Assembly (NCBI RefSeq): GCF_021129235.1
Contig: NZ_JAJOMA010000020.1
Span: forward strand, 1 to 64,000
Reading direction: 5' to 3'
From: Kineosporia mesophila
GTDB taxonomy: Bacteria; Actinomycetota; Actinomycetes; Actinomycetales; Kineosporiaceae
DNA length: 64,000 bases
A program made the position numbers and the translations under genes. Shown one piece after another: positions 47,359 to 56,864 of this stretch. Positions within the stretch are counted from its first letter, which is position 1. Each line of letters starts with the position of its first letter. The notes beneath the pieces were generated by a model. It saw only the letters and a program-made list of their open reading frames with translations. It did no database searches and had not been told where the DNA came from.

Positions 47359-47804
47359 GCGACTACGACGGGCTCAACGAAGAGCAGGAGAGCTTCGGCC
47401 GGCCGTTCCTCGGCCGCGTCATCCGGTCCGAGGCCGATCACGGTTTCGCTCCCGAGCCGGTGGACGAGACCCCGGGTGGCCACAACCGCCCGTACCTGAT
47501 CACCGGTGGCCGCACCGGCGGTGGCGCCGCCGGCATCGGTATCGAGACGCTGCTGATCCGCGACCCGGGCGCGGTTCCCAACAACGCCTGGTCGCCGGAG
47601 ATGGCGATGATCGTGCGCACCTGCGACAGGGCGCTCGCGGTGGCCGAGGTGGCCGCCTACATCGGCCTGCCGATCGGGGTGGTCCAGGTGCTCGCCGGAG
47701 ACCTGGTCGCGGCCGGTGTTCTCCAGCGGTCCGCGACGTCGAAGTCCCTGGCGGACGACGTCGCCTTCATCGAGAGGTTGATTCACGGTGTCTCTGCACT
47801 CTGA
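47355..47804 (+). CDS. cvnC: DUF742 protein CvnC
   Basis: A 149-residue protein with the DUF742 shape: N-terminal disordered segment, RPYLITGGRT near 50, IETLLIRDPG then a winged-helix-like AVAEVAAYIGLPIGVVQVLA and GDLVAAGVLQR. GTG start overlaps cvnB by 4 bp, and the 3' end overlaps cvnD by 17 bp. Function in the complex is not known in detail. Confidence 0.9.
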   Translation: MSDYDGLNEEQESFGRPFLGRVIRSEADHGFAPEPVDETPGGHNRPYLITGGRTGGGAAGIGIETLLIRDPGAVPNNAWSPEMAMIVRTCDRALAVAEVAAYIGLPIGVVQVLAGDLVAAGVLQRSATSKSLADDVAFIERLIHGVSAL

Positions 47805-48405
47805 GACCAGAAATGTGGCGGGGGGCCAGCCCGACGGGGGCAAACGCCCTCCGATCCCGGTGAAGATCCTGATCTCCGGTGGCTTCGGCGTGGGCAAGAC
47901 CACCACGGTCGGCGCGCTCTCCGAGATCGACCCGCTGAGCACCGAGGCGCCGATGACGTCGGCCTCGATCGGTGTGGACGACGCGGGTGTCGGCAGCCAG
48001 AAGACCACCACCACGGTGGCCATGGACTTCGGCCGCATCACGATCGACGAGAGCATCATCCTCTACATGTTCGGCACGCCGGGGCAGGACCGCTTCGGCT
48101 TCATGTGGAACGACCTGGCCGAGGGCGCCCTGGGCGGCGTCGTGCTGGTCGACCCCAGCCGGATGGAGGAGTGCTTCGTCGCGCTGGACTACTTCGAGAA
48201 CATCCAGCTGCCCTACGTGGTGGCGGTGAACACCTTCGCCGGCCGCGAGTCCCTGACCCTCGATCAGGTGCGGCACGCGGTGAACGTCGACCCCGACGTA
48301 CCGGTGGTCGCTGTCGACGCGCGTGATCGCGAGCAGGTCAAGGCCGTGGTGCTGACCCTGCTGCGCCGCATTCTGGCCCGGGCGAAGAACCGTACCCGTG
48401 GCTGA
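47788..48405 (+). CDS. cvnD: Conservon small GTPase CvnD
   Basis: A 205-residue Ras-like G protein. P-loop ISGGFGVGKTTTVGALSE near residues 29-46, TTTVAMDFGRITID (switch I/II side), GTPGQDRFGFMWND (DxxG variant), and VAVNTFAGRE (NKxD variant). GTG start lies inside cvnC. Family GTPases are membrane-near signal relays coupled with the sensor CvnA. The TxxGQDR segment is typical of the family. Confidence 0.92.
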   Translation: MSLHSETRNVAGGQPDGGKRPPIPVKILISGGFGVGKTTTVGALSEIDPLSTEAPMTSASIGVDDAGVGSQKTTTTVAMDFGRITIDESIILYMFGTPGQDRFGFMWNDLAEGALGGVVLVDPSRMEECFVALDYFENIQLPYVVAVNTFAGRESLTLDQVRHAVNVDPDVPVVAVDARDREQVKAVVLTLLRRILARAKNRTRG

Positions 48406-48418
48406 ACGAGGAGGAAGA

Positions 48419-49516
48419 TTGTTACGCAAGGTCCTGGCCGGTCTGGCGACCGCCGGTCTGGCGCTCGCGCTCACCGCCTGCGGTTCGGACGCGGTGCCGG
48501 CCGACAGCGTGTACGCGAATGTCGGCGCCAAGATCGGTATCTCGCTGCCGAACGAGACCTCCGACCGGTGGGCCGGTGACGGCGGCGCGATGGCGACCCA
48601 GTTCAAGGCCATGGGCTACACGGTCGACGTCAAGTACGGCGCCGACGACGCGGCCAAGCAGGTCAAGCAGGTCCAGGCCATGGTCGACGAAGACGTCGAC
48701 CTGCTGGTGATCACGGCGATCGACGGTAGCTCGATGACGGATGTGCTCGCCAAGGCGGCGGCCAAGAACATCAAGATCATCGCCTACGACCGTCTGCTCA
48801 CCAAGACCCCGAACATCGACTACCAGGCCACGTTCGACAACACCCGGGTCGGCGTCATGCAGGCCAACCTGATCGTGGACAAGCTCGGGCTGAAGTCGGC
48901 CGACAGTGGCCCGTTCACCATCGAGCTGTTCGCCGGTCACTCCGGGGACGCCAACGCCAAGTCGTTCTGGAACGGCAGCATGAGCGTGCTGCGCAAGTAC
49001 ATCGCCAGAGGCCAGCTCGTGGTGAAAAGCGGCCAGAACCGCTTCGCCCAGACCGCTATCGACCTGTACAGCAGTGATCTGGCTGAGGCCCGGATGAAGA
49101 AGATCCTCCGCGCGAACTACGCCTCCGAGGACCTCGACGCCGTGCTGTCGCCCTACGACGGTATGACGATCGGCATCATCAAGGCGCTCAAGGCCGACGG
49201 TTACGGCACGGACGCCAAGCCCTGGCCGATCACCTCGGGCCAGGACTCCGAGCTGCCCTCGGTGAAGTCGATCATCGACGGTGAGCAGACCGCGACGATC
49301 TTCAAGGACACCCGGGAACTGGCGAAGGTCGCCGTGCAGCAGGGCAACGCGCTGCTGACCGGCACCGACCCGATCGTCAACGACACCACCACGTACGACA
49401 ACGGGGTCAAGAAGGTCCCGACGTACCTGCTCTACCCGGTGGCCGTCGACAAGACGAACTACAAGACCCTGCTCGTCGACAGCGGCTACATCAAGGCCGC
49501 TGACCTGATGTCGTAG
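48419..49516 (+). CDS. Sugar-binding periplasmic lipoprotein (ChvE/xylose-type)
   Basis: A 365-residue protein. The lipobox LTAC ends the signal (LLRKVLAGLATAGLALALTA), residue 21-22 Cys. The core IGISLPNETSDRWAGDGGAM and VDLLVITAIDGSSMTDVL, then FDNTRVGVMQANLIVDK, LSPYDGMTIGIIKALK, and TSGQDSELPSVKSIIDGEQT are periplasmic-binding-protein type 1 (xylose/multiple-sugar) signatures. I take TTG 48419 (GAGGAGGA upstream) rather than GTG 48398, which would lie within cvnD. Directly follows cvnD; no transporter permease or ATPase gene is present, so it might feed the conservon sensor. Confidence 0.82.
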   Translation: MLRKVLAGLATAGLALALTACGSDAVPADSVYANVGAKIGISLPNETSDRWAGDGGAMATQFKAMGYTVDVKYGADDAAKQVKQVQAMVDEDVDLLVITAIDGSSMTDVLAKAAAKNIKIIAYDRLLTKTPNIDYQATFDNTRVGVMQANLIVDKLGLKSADSGPFTIELFAGHSGDANAKSFWNGSMSVLRKYIARGQLVVKSGQNRFAQTAIDLYSSDLAEARMKKILRANYASEDLDAVLSPYDGMTIGIIKALKADGYGTDAKPWPITSGQDSELPSVKSIIDGEQTATIFKDTRELAKVAVQQGNALLTGTDPIVNDTTTYDNGVKKVPTYLLYPVAVDKTNYKTLLVDSGYIKAADLMS

Positions 49517-49526
49517 GGCACCACCG

Positions 49527-49605
49527 AATGAAGGACGCGGACGGGCACCCGGGTGCCCGTCCGCTGGGGGCACCCCCGGCCCGCTAGGGCTGGGGGACCT
49601 TCATT
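49527..49605. terminator. Nested terminator between convergent genes
   Basis: A perfect 28-bp palindrome (GCGGACGGGCACCC against itself, 49537-49564) lies within outer arms AATGAAGG (49527-49534) and CCTTCATT (49598-49605), followed by TTTTGG. A second GC hairpin GGGGGCACCCCC occupies 49566-49577. Separates the sugar-binding gene from the minus-strand mutT1. Confidence 0.8.
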
Positions 49606-49617
49606 TTGGGGTGGCTC

Positions 49618-50712
49618 TCAGGAACGCCGGACCGCGCCCCGGAAGCGCTCGACGCTCACGATCCGCCCCGACGTCGCGACGTGTGCGACCAGGGCCTCAC
49701 CGGTGCCCAGCCAGGGGTTCTCCTCAGGCATCCCGGTCAATGCCTGCGGCGTACAGGCCTCGGCCAGCGTGGCCATGACCGCCGCCAGCACCGGCCGGTG
49801 GGTACAGACCAGTGAGCTCCCGGAGGCGAAGTCCGGGGCCAGGATCGAGCGCAGCAGTTCGGGCACCCGGTGCGGGTCGTTGCGCAGGCCCTGCTCCGAC
49901 AGCAGCGGCAGCACCTCCACCCCGGCGTAGGGATCGGCCGCCCCGTTGCGTTCACGCAGGTAGGGCGTCAGCGTCAGCATGCAGCGCGCCCACGGCGAGG
50001 TCAGCAGCACGTCCGGGTCCCACACCGCGAGCAGGCCGGGCAGCGCGTTGGCCTGGGAACGGCCCACCGAGGTGAGCGGGCGGTCGGCCTCGGTCCCCGG
50101 CCAGTGCGCCCGCGCCCGGGCCTTGGCGTGACGCAGCACCACCAGGGCCCGGGTCTGCAGCACCCCGGCCGCGGCGTGCTCGAGAAGCGCTTCCAGGGGC
50201 GGCAGATCGCCCGGACGGGTCAATCGGGCCCGGGCCCGGGCCGCCGGCAGCCAGACCACATCGTCGATCTCGTCGGCGCCGGCCGTGCGGGCGGTCTGCA
50301 CCCCGGCCGTGGCGCTCCAGTAGTGAACTGTCTTGTCCCGCCCGTCGGGCAGCACGTAGTCGACCGAGGGCAGAGGACGACCGAGCAACGGACGCACGCC
50401 GGTCTCCTCGGTCACCTCCCGCACGGCACACTCGGGCAGGCTCTCGCCGGGCTCGATCTTGCCCTTCGGCCACGACCAGTCACCCCAGCGCGCACTGCGC
50501 ACCAGGAGCACCTCGATGTCCTCCGGGCCGCTCACGGCGCCGCCGGGGGTGCGGGGGCGCCAGCACAGGGCCCCCGCCGAGACGACGGCGGGCCGGTCGG
50601 GGGGAGCGGGGTGGCGCCGGCGACGGGGAATCGGGCTTCGTCCCTTCCGCTGGATCTTGCGGGATCCGGTCTTTCGGGAACGGATGGACGAGCGGGTGGG
50701 ACGGCGGCTCAC
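49618..50712 (-). CDS. mutT1: MutT1: Nudix + histidine phosphatase
   Basis: A 364-residue protein. Nudix box GKIEPGESLPECAVREVTEE then TG is complete near residues 85-107; it would hydrolyse 8-oxo-dGTP/diadenosine or pyrophosphate substrates. The C-terminal half (about 190-355) is a histidine phosphatase: LVVLRHAKA carries the RH-motif, with LLTSPWARCMLTLTPYL and VCTHRPVL as the second His. This two-domain layout is that of mycobacterial MutT1. The basic N terminus (about 40 residues) is likely disordered; start GTG 50712. In mycobacteria mutT1 adjoins ppk1; here ppk1 is two genes away. Confidence 0.87.
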   Translation of the reverse strand: MSRRPTRSSIRSRKTGSRKIQRKGRSPIPRRRRHPAPPDRPAVVSAGALCWRPRTPGGAVSGPEDIEVLLVRSARWGDWSWPKGKIEPGESLPECAVREVTEETGVRPLLGRPLPSVDYVLPDGRDKTVHYWSATAGVQTARTAGADEIDDVVWLPAARARARLTRPGDLPPLEALLEHAAAGVLQTRALVVLRHAKARARAHWPGTEADRPLTSVGRSQANALPGLLAVWDPDVLLTSPWARCMLTLTPYLRERNGAADPYAGVEVLPLLSEQGLRNDPHRVPELLRSILAPDFASGSSLVCTHRPVLAAVMATLAEACTPQALTGMPEENPWLGTGEALVAHVATSGRIVSVERFRGAVRRS

Positions 50713-50896
50713 CCTGCGACTATCGCAGATGCCCGCGCCCTCGTCCTGTCGGCCCCGACCTGCGAAGACTGCCCCCGAGGCGCACTTTTCGGGCCCCCTG
50801 CCACGGCGTCGCGACGTGCGGGTTCCCCTGTCAATGCGGGCAGATTCACACTGGGCAAACGTTGTTCGACCGCCCTTGGTGTACTAATCGACAGCA

Positions 50897-51877
50897 TTGG
50901 TCACTACTCTGTCGACCGTGCGTAGGATCGGGACCGGAGCAGCCATGCTGTCTGCCGGCGTCGTCGTCGGTGTGGTGGTCAGCGGAGGGTTCTCCGGTGG
51001 CGGGTCCACGACCGCAGCTGCAGCGTCCCCACCCCCCTCGGCGTCGCCGTCCGTGACGGCGACAGACGACGCGGCACCGGTCTCCGGCACCGCGACCGTG
51101 ACCGCCTCGGCAGCGCCGGCCTCGGTCACCCCGAGCGCGAGCGTCTCGCCGGACACCGCGGCGCCGGACACCTCGGCCCCGGACACCTCGGCGCAGGATG
51201 CCGCGGCCGCCCGGGCGAAGGCCCGCCGCCAGGCGGCCGTCCAGGCCGCGGAGGGCGCCACCACGACCGAGAGCGGCGGCACCGTCGCCTACGGCGGCCA
51301 GGACCTGCCCGACCTCATCGTCGCGCCCCCGGAGAAGACCGACGGCGCGCTGCGGCTCACCGTGGGCCTGGGTGACTCGATCACCTACCGGTCCGGCTCG
51401 TGGTTCCGCCGGGTCTGCGGCTCCGGCGTGGTCAACACCTGCCGCGACTCCGGCATCCGCGGTGACACCACCGCCGGCATGCTGAGCCGCCTGCAGACCG
51501 ACGTGCTCGACCTGCACCCCGACGTGGTCACGGTGATGGCCGGCACCAACGACATGCTGTACGGCTTCACCACCGCCCAGAGCATCCGCAACATCGGTGA
51601 GATCGTCACCCAGATCCGGGATTCCGGCGCCACCGTGGTGCTCTGCACGATCGCCCCGCGCAACGCCACGCCCGGTGAGGCGATGGCGCTGAACAAGGCG
51701 ATCCGCAAGTACGCGAAGAAGCACCACGTCGCTCTGTTCGACGTCGCCCCGCTGCTCAGCACCTGGAACGGCCGCTTCAAGAGCGGCCTGACCGACGACG
51801 GCGTGCACCCCAACGCCCGGGGCATGAAGCTCGTCGCCGACTACGCCGAGCAGCGCCTCCCGGCGCTGATCAAGTAG
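50897..51877 (+). CDS. Secreted SGNH/GDSL hydrolase
   Basis: A 326-residue protein. Residues about 12-30 form a signal anchor (IGTGAAMLSAGVVVGVVV), then an Ala/Thr/Ser/Pro linker (about 40-135), then the esterase: LGDSITYRSGS (block I, Ser), GIRGDTTAGM (II), MAGTNDMLYG (III) and DDGVHPNARGMKLV (V, Asp/His). Likely acts on acyl groups of wall or external esters. Start is TTG 50897 or GTG 50918; unresolved. Divergent from mutT1 and convergent with the next gene. Confidence 0.85.
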   Translation: MVTTLSTVRRIGTGAAMLSAGVVVGVVVSGGFSGGGSTTAAAASPPPSASPSVTATDDAAPVSGTATVTASAAPASVTPSASVSPDTAAPDTSAPDTSAQDAAAARAKARRQAAVQAAEGATTTESGGTVAYGGQDLPDLIVAPPEKTDGALRLTVGLGDSITYRSGSWFRRVCGSGVVNTCRDSGIRGDTTAGMLSRLQTDVLDLHPDVVTVMAGTNDMLYGFTTAQSIRNIGEIVTQIRDSGATVVLCTIAPRNATPGEAMALNKAIRKYAKKHHVALFDVAPLLSTWNGRFKSGLTDDGVHPNARGMKLVADYAEQRLPALIK

Positions 51878-51879
51878 TT

Positions 51880-53172
51880 CTAGGGCTTCAGCTCACCGAA
51901 CGGCACCCGCTCGTCGAAGCGCCGGGAGACCTTCCCGGCGCCGCGCCACAGGCGGGCCACGTAGTCCTTGTCCTCATCGAGCACCAGGTTGCCCATCACC
52001 CGCAGGGCGATGGTCATCAGGAACTTCGAGCGCATGCCGACCGGGCCGCCGTAGGTCAGCACGCCGGGCACGGTCAGCAGGGTGGCCAGGCGGCGGGCGA
52101 TCGAGAACGCCTCGCCGTAGTGCTCGCGCAGGGTGGCGGGCCAGGCGCGGTTGAGATCCGCGTAGCTGCGCCCGGTTCCGCGGCCGGTGCCGGCGCCCGC
52201 GGCGAACAGCTCGGCCACCAGCCGGCCGGTTTCCAGGCCGTAGTCGATGCCCTCGCCGTTCAGCGGGTTGACGCAGCCGGCGGCGTCACCGATGAGCGCC
52301 CAGTTGGGCCCGGCCACGCCGCTCACCGCGCCACCCATGGGCAGCATCGCCGAGCGCACGCCGCGCGGCTCACCGCTCAGCTGCCAGTCGTCCTTGCGCA
52401 GGCCCGCGTAGATGTTGATCAGGTCTTTGAGGTGCACGTCGGCCGGCCGCCTCTCAGTGGCCAGCGCACCCACGCCGATGTTCACCTCGCCGTTGCCGAG
52501 CGGGAACACCCAGCCGTAGCCGGGCAGCAGCTCGTTCTGCGCGCCCCGCAGCTCCAGGTGGGAGGTGATCCACTCGTCGTCGCTGCGGTCGGACTTCACG
52601 TAGGCCCGGGCCGCCACGCCGTACGCGGTGTTCTGGTGCCATTCCCGGCCCAGCACGCGGCCCAGCTGCGAGCGGTAGCCGTCGGCCACGACCAGGCGCC
52701 GGCAGCCGATGGTGTAGTTCGGCTTGTCCTTCCCACCGGCGAACACCACGCCGATCACCCGGTCACCGTCGCGCATCACGTCGATCGCCCGGGCGTTCTC
52801 CAGCCCGCGCGCGCCGGAGGCCAGGGCCTCCTCGCGGATGCGGTGGTCGAGCGTGGTGCGGGGCACCGCCGAGCCCCGGCCGGGCAGCGAGCCACCGGGC
52901 CAGGGCAGGTACAGCTCCTGCCCGAAACCGCAGGCCCGCAGGCCCCGGTTCGACGGGTAGGACGCCAGCCACCCGCTCAGACCGAGCTGGTCCAGTTCGG
53001 CGATCGCGCGGGGCGTCAGGCCGTCACCACAGGCCTTGTCGCGGGGAAAGGTCTCCTTGTCGGCCAGCACCACGTTCAGCCCGGCACGGGCCGCCCAGGC
53101 CGCCGCGGCCGACCCCGCCGGCCCGGCGCCGATGACGAGCAGATCGGTGGACGTCGGCGTCTGGTCAGTCAT
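51880..53172 (-). CDS. Geranylgeranyl reductase-family flavoprotein (MenJ-like)
   Basis: A 430-residue FAD oxidoreductase. FAD-binding LLVIGAGPAGSAAAAWAARA near residue 10, KACGDGLTPRAIAEL (PxxYxWxFP-type conserved Cys), GYGWVFPLGNGEVNIGVGA and ALIGDAAGCVNPLNGEGIDY are the family signatures. Relatives reduce isoprenoid side chains, such as menaquinone (MenJ), or archaeal lipids. Actinobacteria usually use it on menaquinone; that is inference. Start ATG 53172. Confidence 0.85.
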   Translation of the reverse strand: MTDQTPTSTDLLVIGAGPAGSAAAAWAARAGLNVVLADKETFPRDKACGDGLTPRAIAELDQLGLSGWLASYPSNRGLRACGFGQELYLPWPGGSLPGRGSAVPRTTLDHRIREEALASGARGLENARAIDVMRDGDRVIGVVFAGGKDKPNYTIGCRRLVVADGYRSQLGRVLGREWHQNTAYGVAARAYVKSDRSDDEWITSHLELRGAQNELLPGYGWVFPLGNGEVNIGVGALATERRPADVHLKDLINIYAGLRKDDWQLSGEPRGVRSAMLPMGGAVSGVAGPNWALIGDAAGCVNPLNGEGIDYGLETGRLVAELFAAGAGTGRGTGRSYADLNRAWPATLREHYGEAFSIARRLATLLTVPGVLTYGGPVGMRSKFLMTIALRVMGNLVLDEDKDYVARLWRGAGKVSRRFDERVPFGELKP

Positions 53173-53221
53173 GGGGACAGTGTGCCCCTCAGGGGTACGT
53201 GATCGTCCCCCACCCCTCCCT

Positions 53222-53264
53222 CGTGATCATGCGAACCCTCCCCGGGAGGGTTCGCATGATCACG
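53222..53264. repeat. Perfect palindrome, copy 4
   Basis: CGTGATCATGCGAACCCTCC (53222-53241) and the next base pair perfectly with 53244-53264: 21-bp arms with a single central base. Between ppk1 (end 53273) and the following minus-strand gene, 8 bp past the ppk1 stop. Confidence 0.9.
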
Positions 53265-53272
53265 CAAGAGGC

Positions 53273-56200
53273 CTAACGCCTGCGTCCGGACCTCTTCGGC
53301 GGGCGGCTGGCGATGATGTACGACTGGAGGTCGCGCAGGGGCTGGCCCTCCGAGTCGTGGTGATGACGCGTCCACACGCCCTCGCCGTCCAGGTGCCAGG
53401 AAGACGTGTCCGCGTCCATCGACACGTTCAGCAGTTCTTCCAGCTCGGCCACGTCCCGCGGGTCGCGCAGCCGCAGCATGGCCTCCACCCGGCGGTCCAG
53501 GTTGCGGTGCATCATGTCCGCGCTGCCGATGTAGACCACCGGCTCACCGCCGCCGGCGAACCAGAACACCCGGGAGTGCTCCAGGAACCGGCCGAGGATG
53601 CTGCGCACCCGGATGTTCTCGCTCAGGCCGGGCACGCCGGGCCGGATCGCGCAGATACCGCGCACGATCACGTCCACCTTCACCCCGGCACTGGAAGCCC
53701 GGTACAGCGCGTCGATGATCACCTCGTCGACAATCGAGTTGATCTTGATCTTCACCCCGGCCGGGCGGCCCGCCTCATGGTTGGCGATCTCCCGCTCGAT
53801 GCGGTCGACCAGGCCCGTGCGCAGCGAGCGCGGGGCTACCAGCAGGCGGCGGTAGGCCGTCTTCGGGGCGTAGCCGGAGAGCTGGTTGAACAGCCGGGAC
53901 AGGTCTTCGCCGACCTGCGGGTCGCACGTCAGCAGACCCAGGTCCTCGTACAGCCGCGCGGTCTTCGGGTTGTAGTTGCCCGTGCCCACGTGGCAGTAGC
54001 GGTGCAGCCCGTCGGCCTCCTGGCGCACCACCAGACTGAGCTTGGCGTGTGTCTTCAGGCCGACGATGCCGTAGACCACGTGCACGCCCGCGCGTTCCAG
54101 CTTGCGGGCCCAGGCGATGTTGGCCTGCTCGTCGAAGCGGGCCTTGATCTCCACCACGGCCAGCACCTGCTTGCCCGCCTCGGCCGCGTCGATCAGCGCG
54201 TCGACGATCGGCGAGTCGCCCGAGGTGCGGTACAGCGTCTGCTTGATCGCCAGCACCTGCGGGTCGTCGGCCGCCTGCTCCAGGAACGCCTGCACGGTCG
54301 TGGAGAACGAGTCGTAGGGGTGGTGCAGCAGGATGTCGCGGCGCTTGATCGCGTCGAAGACGTTGGTCGGCTTGGAGCGCTCCACCTCCGACAGCTGCCG
54401 CGGGGTGGCCGCGACGTATTTCGGGTAGTGCATCTCCGGCCGGTCCAGGTCGGCGACCAGGTTCAGCCCGCGCAGGTCCAGCGGCTCCGGCAGCGGGAAC
54501 ACCTCGGACTCGCTGACGCCCATCTCGCGCACCAGCAGCTCACGCATGTGCGGCCCGATGTCCTCGGCCACCTCCAGGCGCACCGGCGGGCCGAAACGCC
54601 GCCGCAGCAGCTCCTTCTCCAGCGCCTTGAGGAGGTTCTCGACGTCGTCCTCCTCGACCTCCAGATCTTCCTGGCGGGTCACCCGGAAGGTGTGGTGCTC
54701 CAGCACCTCCATGCCCGGGAAGAGCTGGTCGAGGTGCGTGGCGATGATGTCTTCCAGCGGCACGAACCGCGCGCGCGGCAGGTCGTCACCCTCGTCGACG
54801 TTGTTCGCCTCGTCGTCGGCGTCGACGTTCACCAGGCGCGGCAGCAGCTGCGGCACCTTGACCCGGGCGAACATCTCCTTCTCGGTGACCGGGTTACGCA
54901 GCACCACGGCCAGGTTCAGCGAGAGCCCGGAGATGTACGGGAACGGGTGGGCCGGGTCGACCGCCAGCGGTGTCAGCACCGGGAACACCTGCTCGCGGAA
55001 GAACCGGTGCAGACGCCCCTGCTCGTCCTCGGCCAGCTGGTCCCAGCGGGCGATGGTGATGTTGGCCTCGGCCAGCGCCGGGGCGATGTCGGCGGAGAAC
55101 AGCTTGGCGTGCTCCGCCTGGAGCTCGTGCGCCCGGGAACGGATGCGCCCCAGCAGGTCCCGCGGCTCCAGACCACTCGCCGCGCGCACCGCCAGACCGG
55201 TCGCGATGCGCCGCTTCAATCCCGCAACCCGCACCATGAAGAACTCGTCCAGGTTGCTCGCGAAGATCGCGAGGAACCGGGCCCGCTCCAGCAGCGGGAG
55301 ATCGGCATCGCGCGCCAGCTCCAGCACCCGCTCGTTGAACGCCAGCCAGCTCAGCTCGCGGTCGAGGAACCGTCGCACCGGCGGCTGCTCCACCTCCCGG
55401 AACAACGCGGTGAGCTGGGCGTCCTCGGCGGCGGCGACGAGTGAGCTGACGGCGTCGGAACGGCTGTCCGTGGAGGAGTTGCGGTCGGGGGTCACGTCTT
55501 CCTTACTGGCCACCGCTTCGACGGGGGCGGCCGGCGGTTCGGGGGTCAGGAGGGCCTCGGGCAGGTCGTCGACGGTCGACGCCGGCGGCTCGCCGGCGAA
55601 CCGCGCCCCCCGGTTCGGCGTCGACTTCCTGGCCGTCTTCGCTGTCTTCCGGGAACTGCGCCGGCCGGCGTCCGGCCCGTCCGGCGCGGTCGGGCCGGCG
55701 GCGGTCTTTCCGGTTCTGCTCACGGTGGCCTCCTGCGGGGTGGCGGCCGTTGTGCCTGAGGACGACGTACGCGCCGCGGCCTTTCGGGTCGCCGGCTTGC
55801 GCCGGGTCGCCGCGGTGGGCGCCGCCGGGTCCGGCGTCGGTCCGGCGAGCGCCGTCCCGGTTGTCCCGGTTGTCCCGGTTGTCTCGGCTGTCTTGACCGG
55901 ATTGGCCCGATTGGCCTGCCCGGTCTGTCCGGCCGGCTCGGCGACGGCTCGGCCAACCACGCTCGTCGCCTTCCGCGCCGTGCTCTGCCGGGCCGCAGCG
56001 GTGCGCGCGGTGGCGGTCTTGCGGGTGGCAGTCTTGCGGGTGGCGGCCTTCTGGGCCGGGGGGCGCCGCACGGCGGTCTTGCCGGCTGCGGCTTTCCGGG
56101 TGGGGCCGGCCGGATCATCCTGTCCGGCCTGGGCCGCCGACTCGGCCTGGGCCGCCGACTCGGCCTGGGCCGCCGACTCGGCCGGGGTCTCGGAATCGGC

Positions 56201-56722
56201 CCGGGGCTCGGCCGGCTGGGCCCTGTCGGCCTGGTTCGGATCGCCCTGGCTCTGGTCCGCCTGACTCTCGTTGGTCCGAGTCCGGCCGCCCGGCGTCCGG
56301 CCGCCCGGCGTCTGGCCGCCCGGCGTCCGGCCGCCCGGCGTCCGGTCCGGCTCGGCGGTGGCCGTCGCGGTGGTCGTGGCTCCCGCGGCGCTGTCCGACG
56401 CGGTCGTGGCGATCTTCGGTGCCGGGGCGCGGCGGGTGGCTGCCCGGCGGGGACGGGTGGTCGCCGTGACGGCGGAGCCGTCTTGCGGGGCGGCTGCCCC
56501 GCCGACCGGCCCGTCAGCTGCAGCGGTCGGTTTCTCTTGTGCAGCAGCCCGTTTCCGGGTTGAGGGGGTGCGGGTGGGGGATGACGCGGTCTTCCGGGTG
56601 CGCGATGTCCCGGCAGCGGTCGACGGGCCCGGACGGGCGTTCGTCGGGCTGCCGGCCGCGCTGGACTTCCGGGTGGCCGCCGGGGTGGGGGAGGGGCCGT
56701 CCGAGCTGGTCATGTCCGCCAT
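53273..56722 (-). CDS. ppk1: Polyphosphate kinase 1 with long histone-like extension
   Basis: A 1149-residue protein. The enzyme core starts near residue 445 ([20 protein letters not shown]) and runs to the end at normal PPK1 length (about 700): GYSP-like [30 protein letters not shown] (the first active-site His) and [32 protein letters not shown]. It makes polyphosphate from ATP reversibly. The 440-residue extension is Ala/Thr/Pro/Arg/Lys-rich, with TPGG repeats (128-148), AESAAQ repeats (181-199) and [18 protein letters not shown] (228-246), much like the H1-like protein of this window. ATG at 56722 is the first of two nearby starts; the frame is unbroken. 142 bp after mshD. Confidence 0.92.
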   Translation of the reverse strand: MADMTSSDGPSPTPAATRKSSAAGSPTNARPGPSTAAGTSRTRKTASSPTRTPSTRKRAAAQEKPTAAADGPVGGAAAPQDGSAVTATTRPRRAATRRAPAPKIATTASDSAAGATTTATATAEPDRTPGGRTPGGQTPGGRTPGGRTRTNESQADQSQGDPNQADRAQPAEPRADSETPAESAAQAESAAQAESAAQAGQDDPAGPTRKAAAGKTAVRRPPAQKAATRKTATRKTATARTAAARQSTARKATSVVGRAVAEPAGQTGQANRANPVKTAETTGTTGTTGTALAGPTPDPAAPTAATRRKPATRKAAARTSSSGTTAATPQEATVSRTGKTAAGPTAPDGPDAGRRSSRKTAKTARKSTPNRGARFAGEPPASTVDDLPEALLTPEPPAAPVEAVASKEDVTPDRNSSTDSRSDAVSSLVAAAEDAQLTALFREVEQPPVRRFLDRELSWLAFNERVLELARDADLPLLERARFLAIFASNLDEFFMVRVAGLKRRIATGLAVRAASGLEPRDLLGRIRSRAHELQAEHAKLFSADIAPALAEANITIARWDQLAEDEQGRLHRFFREQVFPVLTPLAVDPAHPFPYISGLSLNLAVVLRNPVTEKEMFARVKVPQLLPRLVNVDADDEANNVDEGDDLPRARFVPLEDIIATHLDQLFPGMEVLEHHTFRVTRQEDLEVEEDDVENLLKALEKELLRRRFGPPVRLEVAEDIGPHMRELLVREMGVSESEVFPLPEPLDLRGLNLVADLDRPEMHYPKYVAATPRQLSEVERSKPTNVFDAIKRRDILLHHPYDSFSTTVQAFLEQAADDPQVLAIKQTLYRTSGDSPIVDALIDAAEAGKQVLAVVEIKARFDEQANIAWARKLERAGVHVVYGIVGLKTHAKLSLVVRQEADGLHRYCHVGTGNYNPKTARLYEDLGLLTCDPQVGEDLSRLFNQLSGYAPKTAYRRLLVAPRSLRTGLVDRIEREIANHEAGRPAGVKIKINSIVDEVIIDALYRASSAGVKVDVIVRGICAIRPGVPGLSENIRVRSILGRFLEHSRVFWFAGGGEPVVYIGSADMMHRNLDRRVEAMLRLRDPRDVAELEELLNVSMDADTSSWHLDGEGVWTRHHHDSEGQPLRDLQSYIIASRPPKRSGRRR

Positions 56723-56864
56723 GCTCTCACTGTCCTGGTCTCGCGCTCGGTGTCCCGATCCCGGCGATGAGCCCGGATCAGTGCGGTTGTCGGTTCTGAC
56801 CCGCGGGGAGCCGCGGGCGAAAGTCCATCCCTACGGCCTGGTTCGGCGTGCGAGGGCCGCAACT

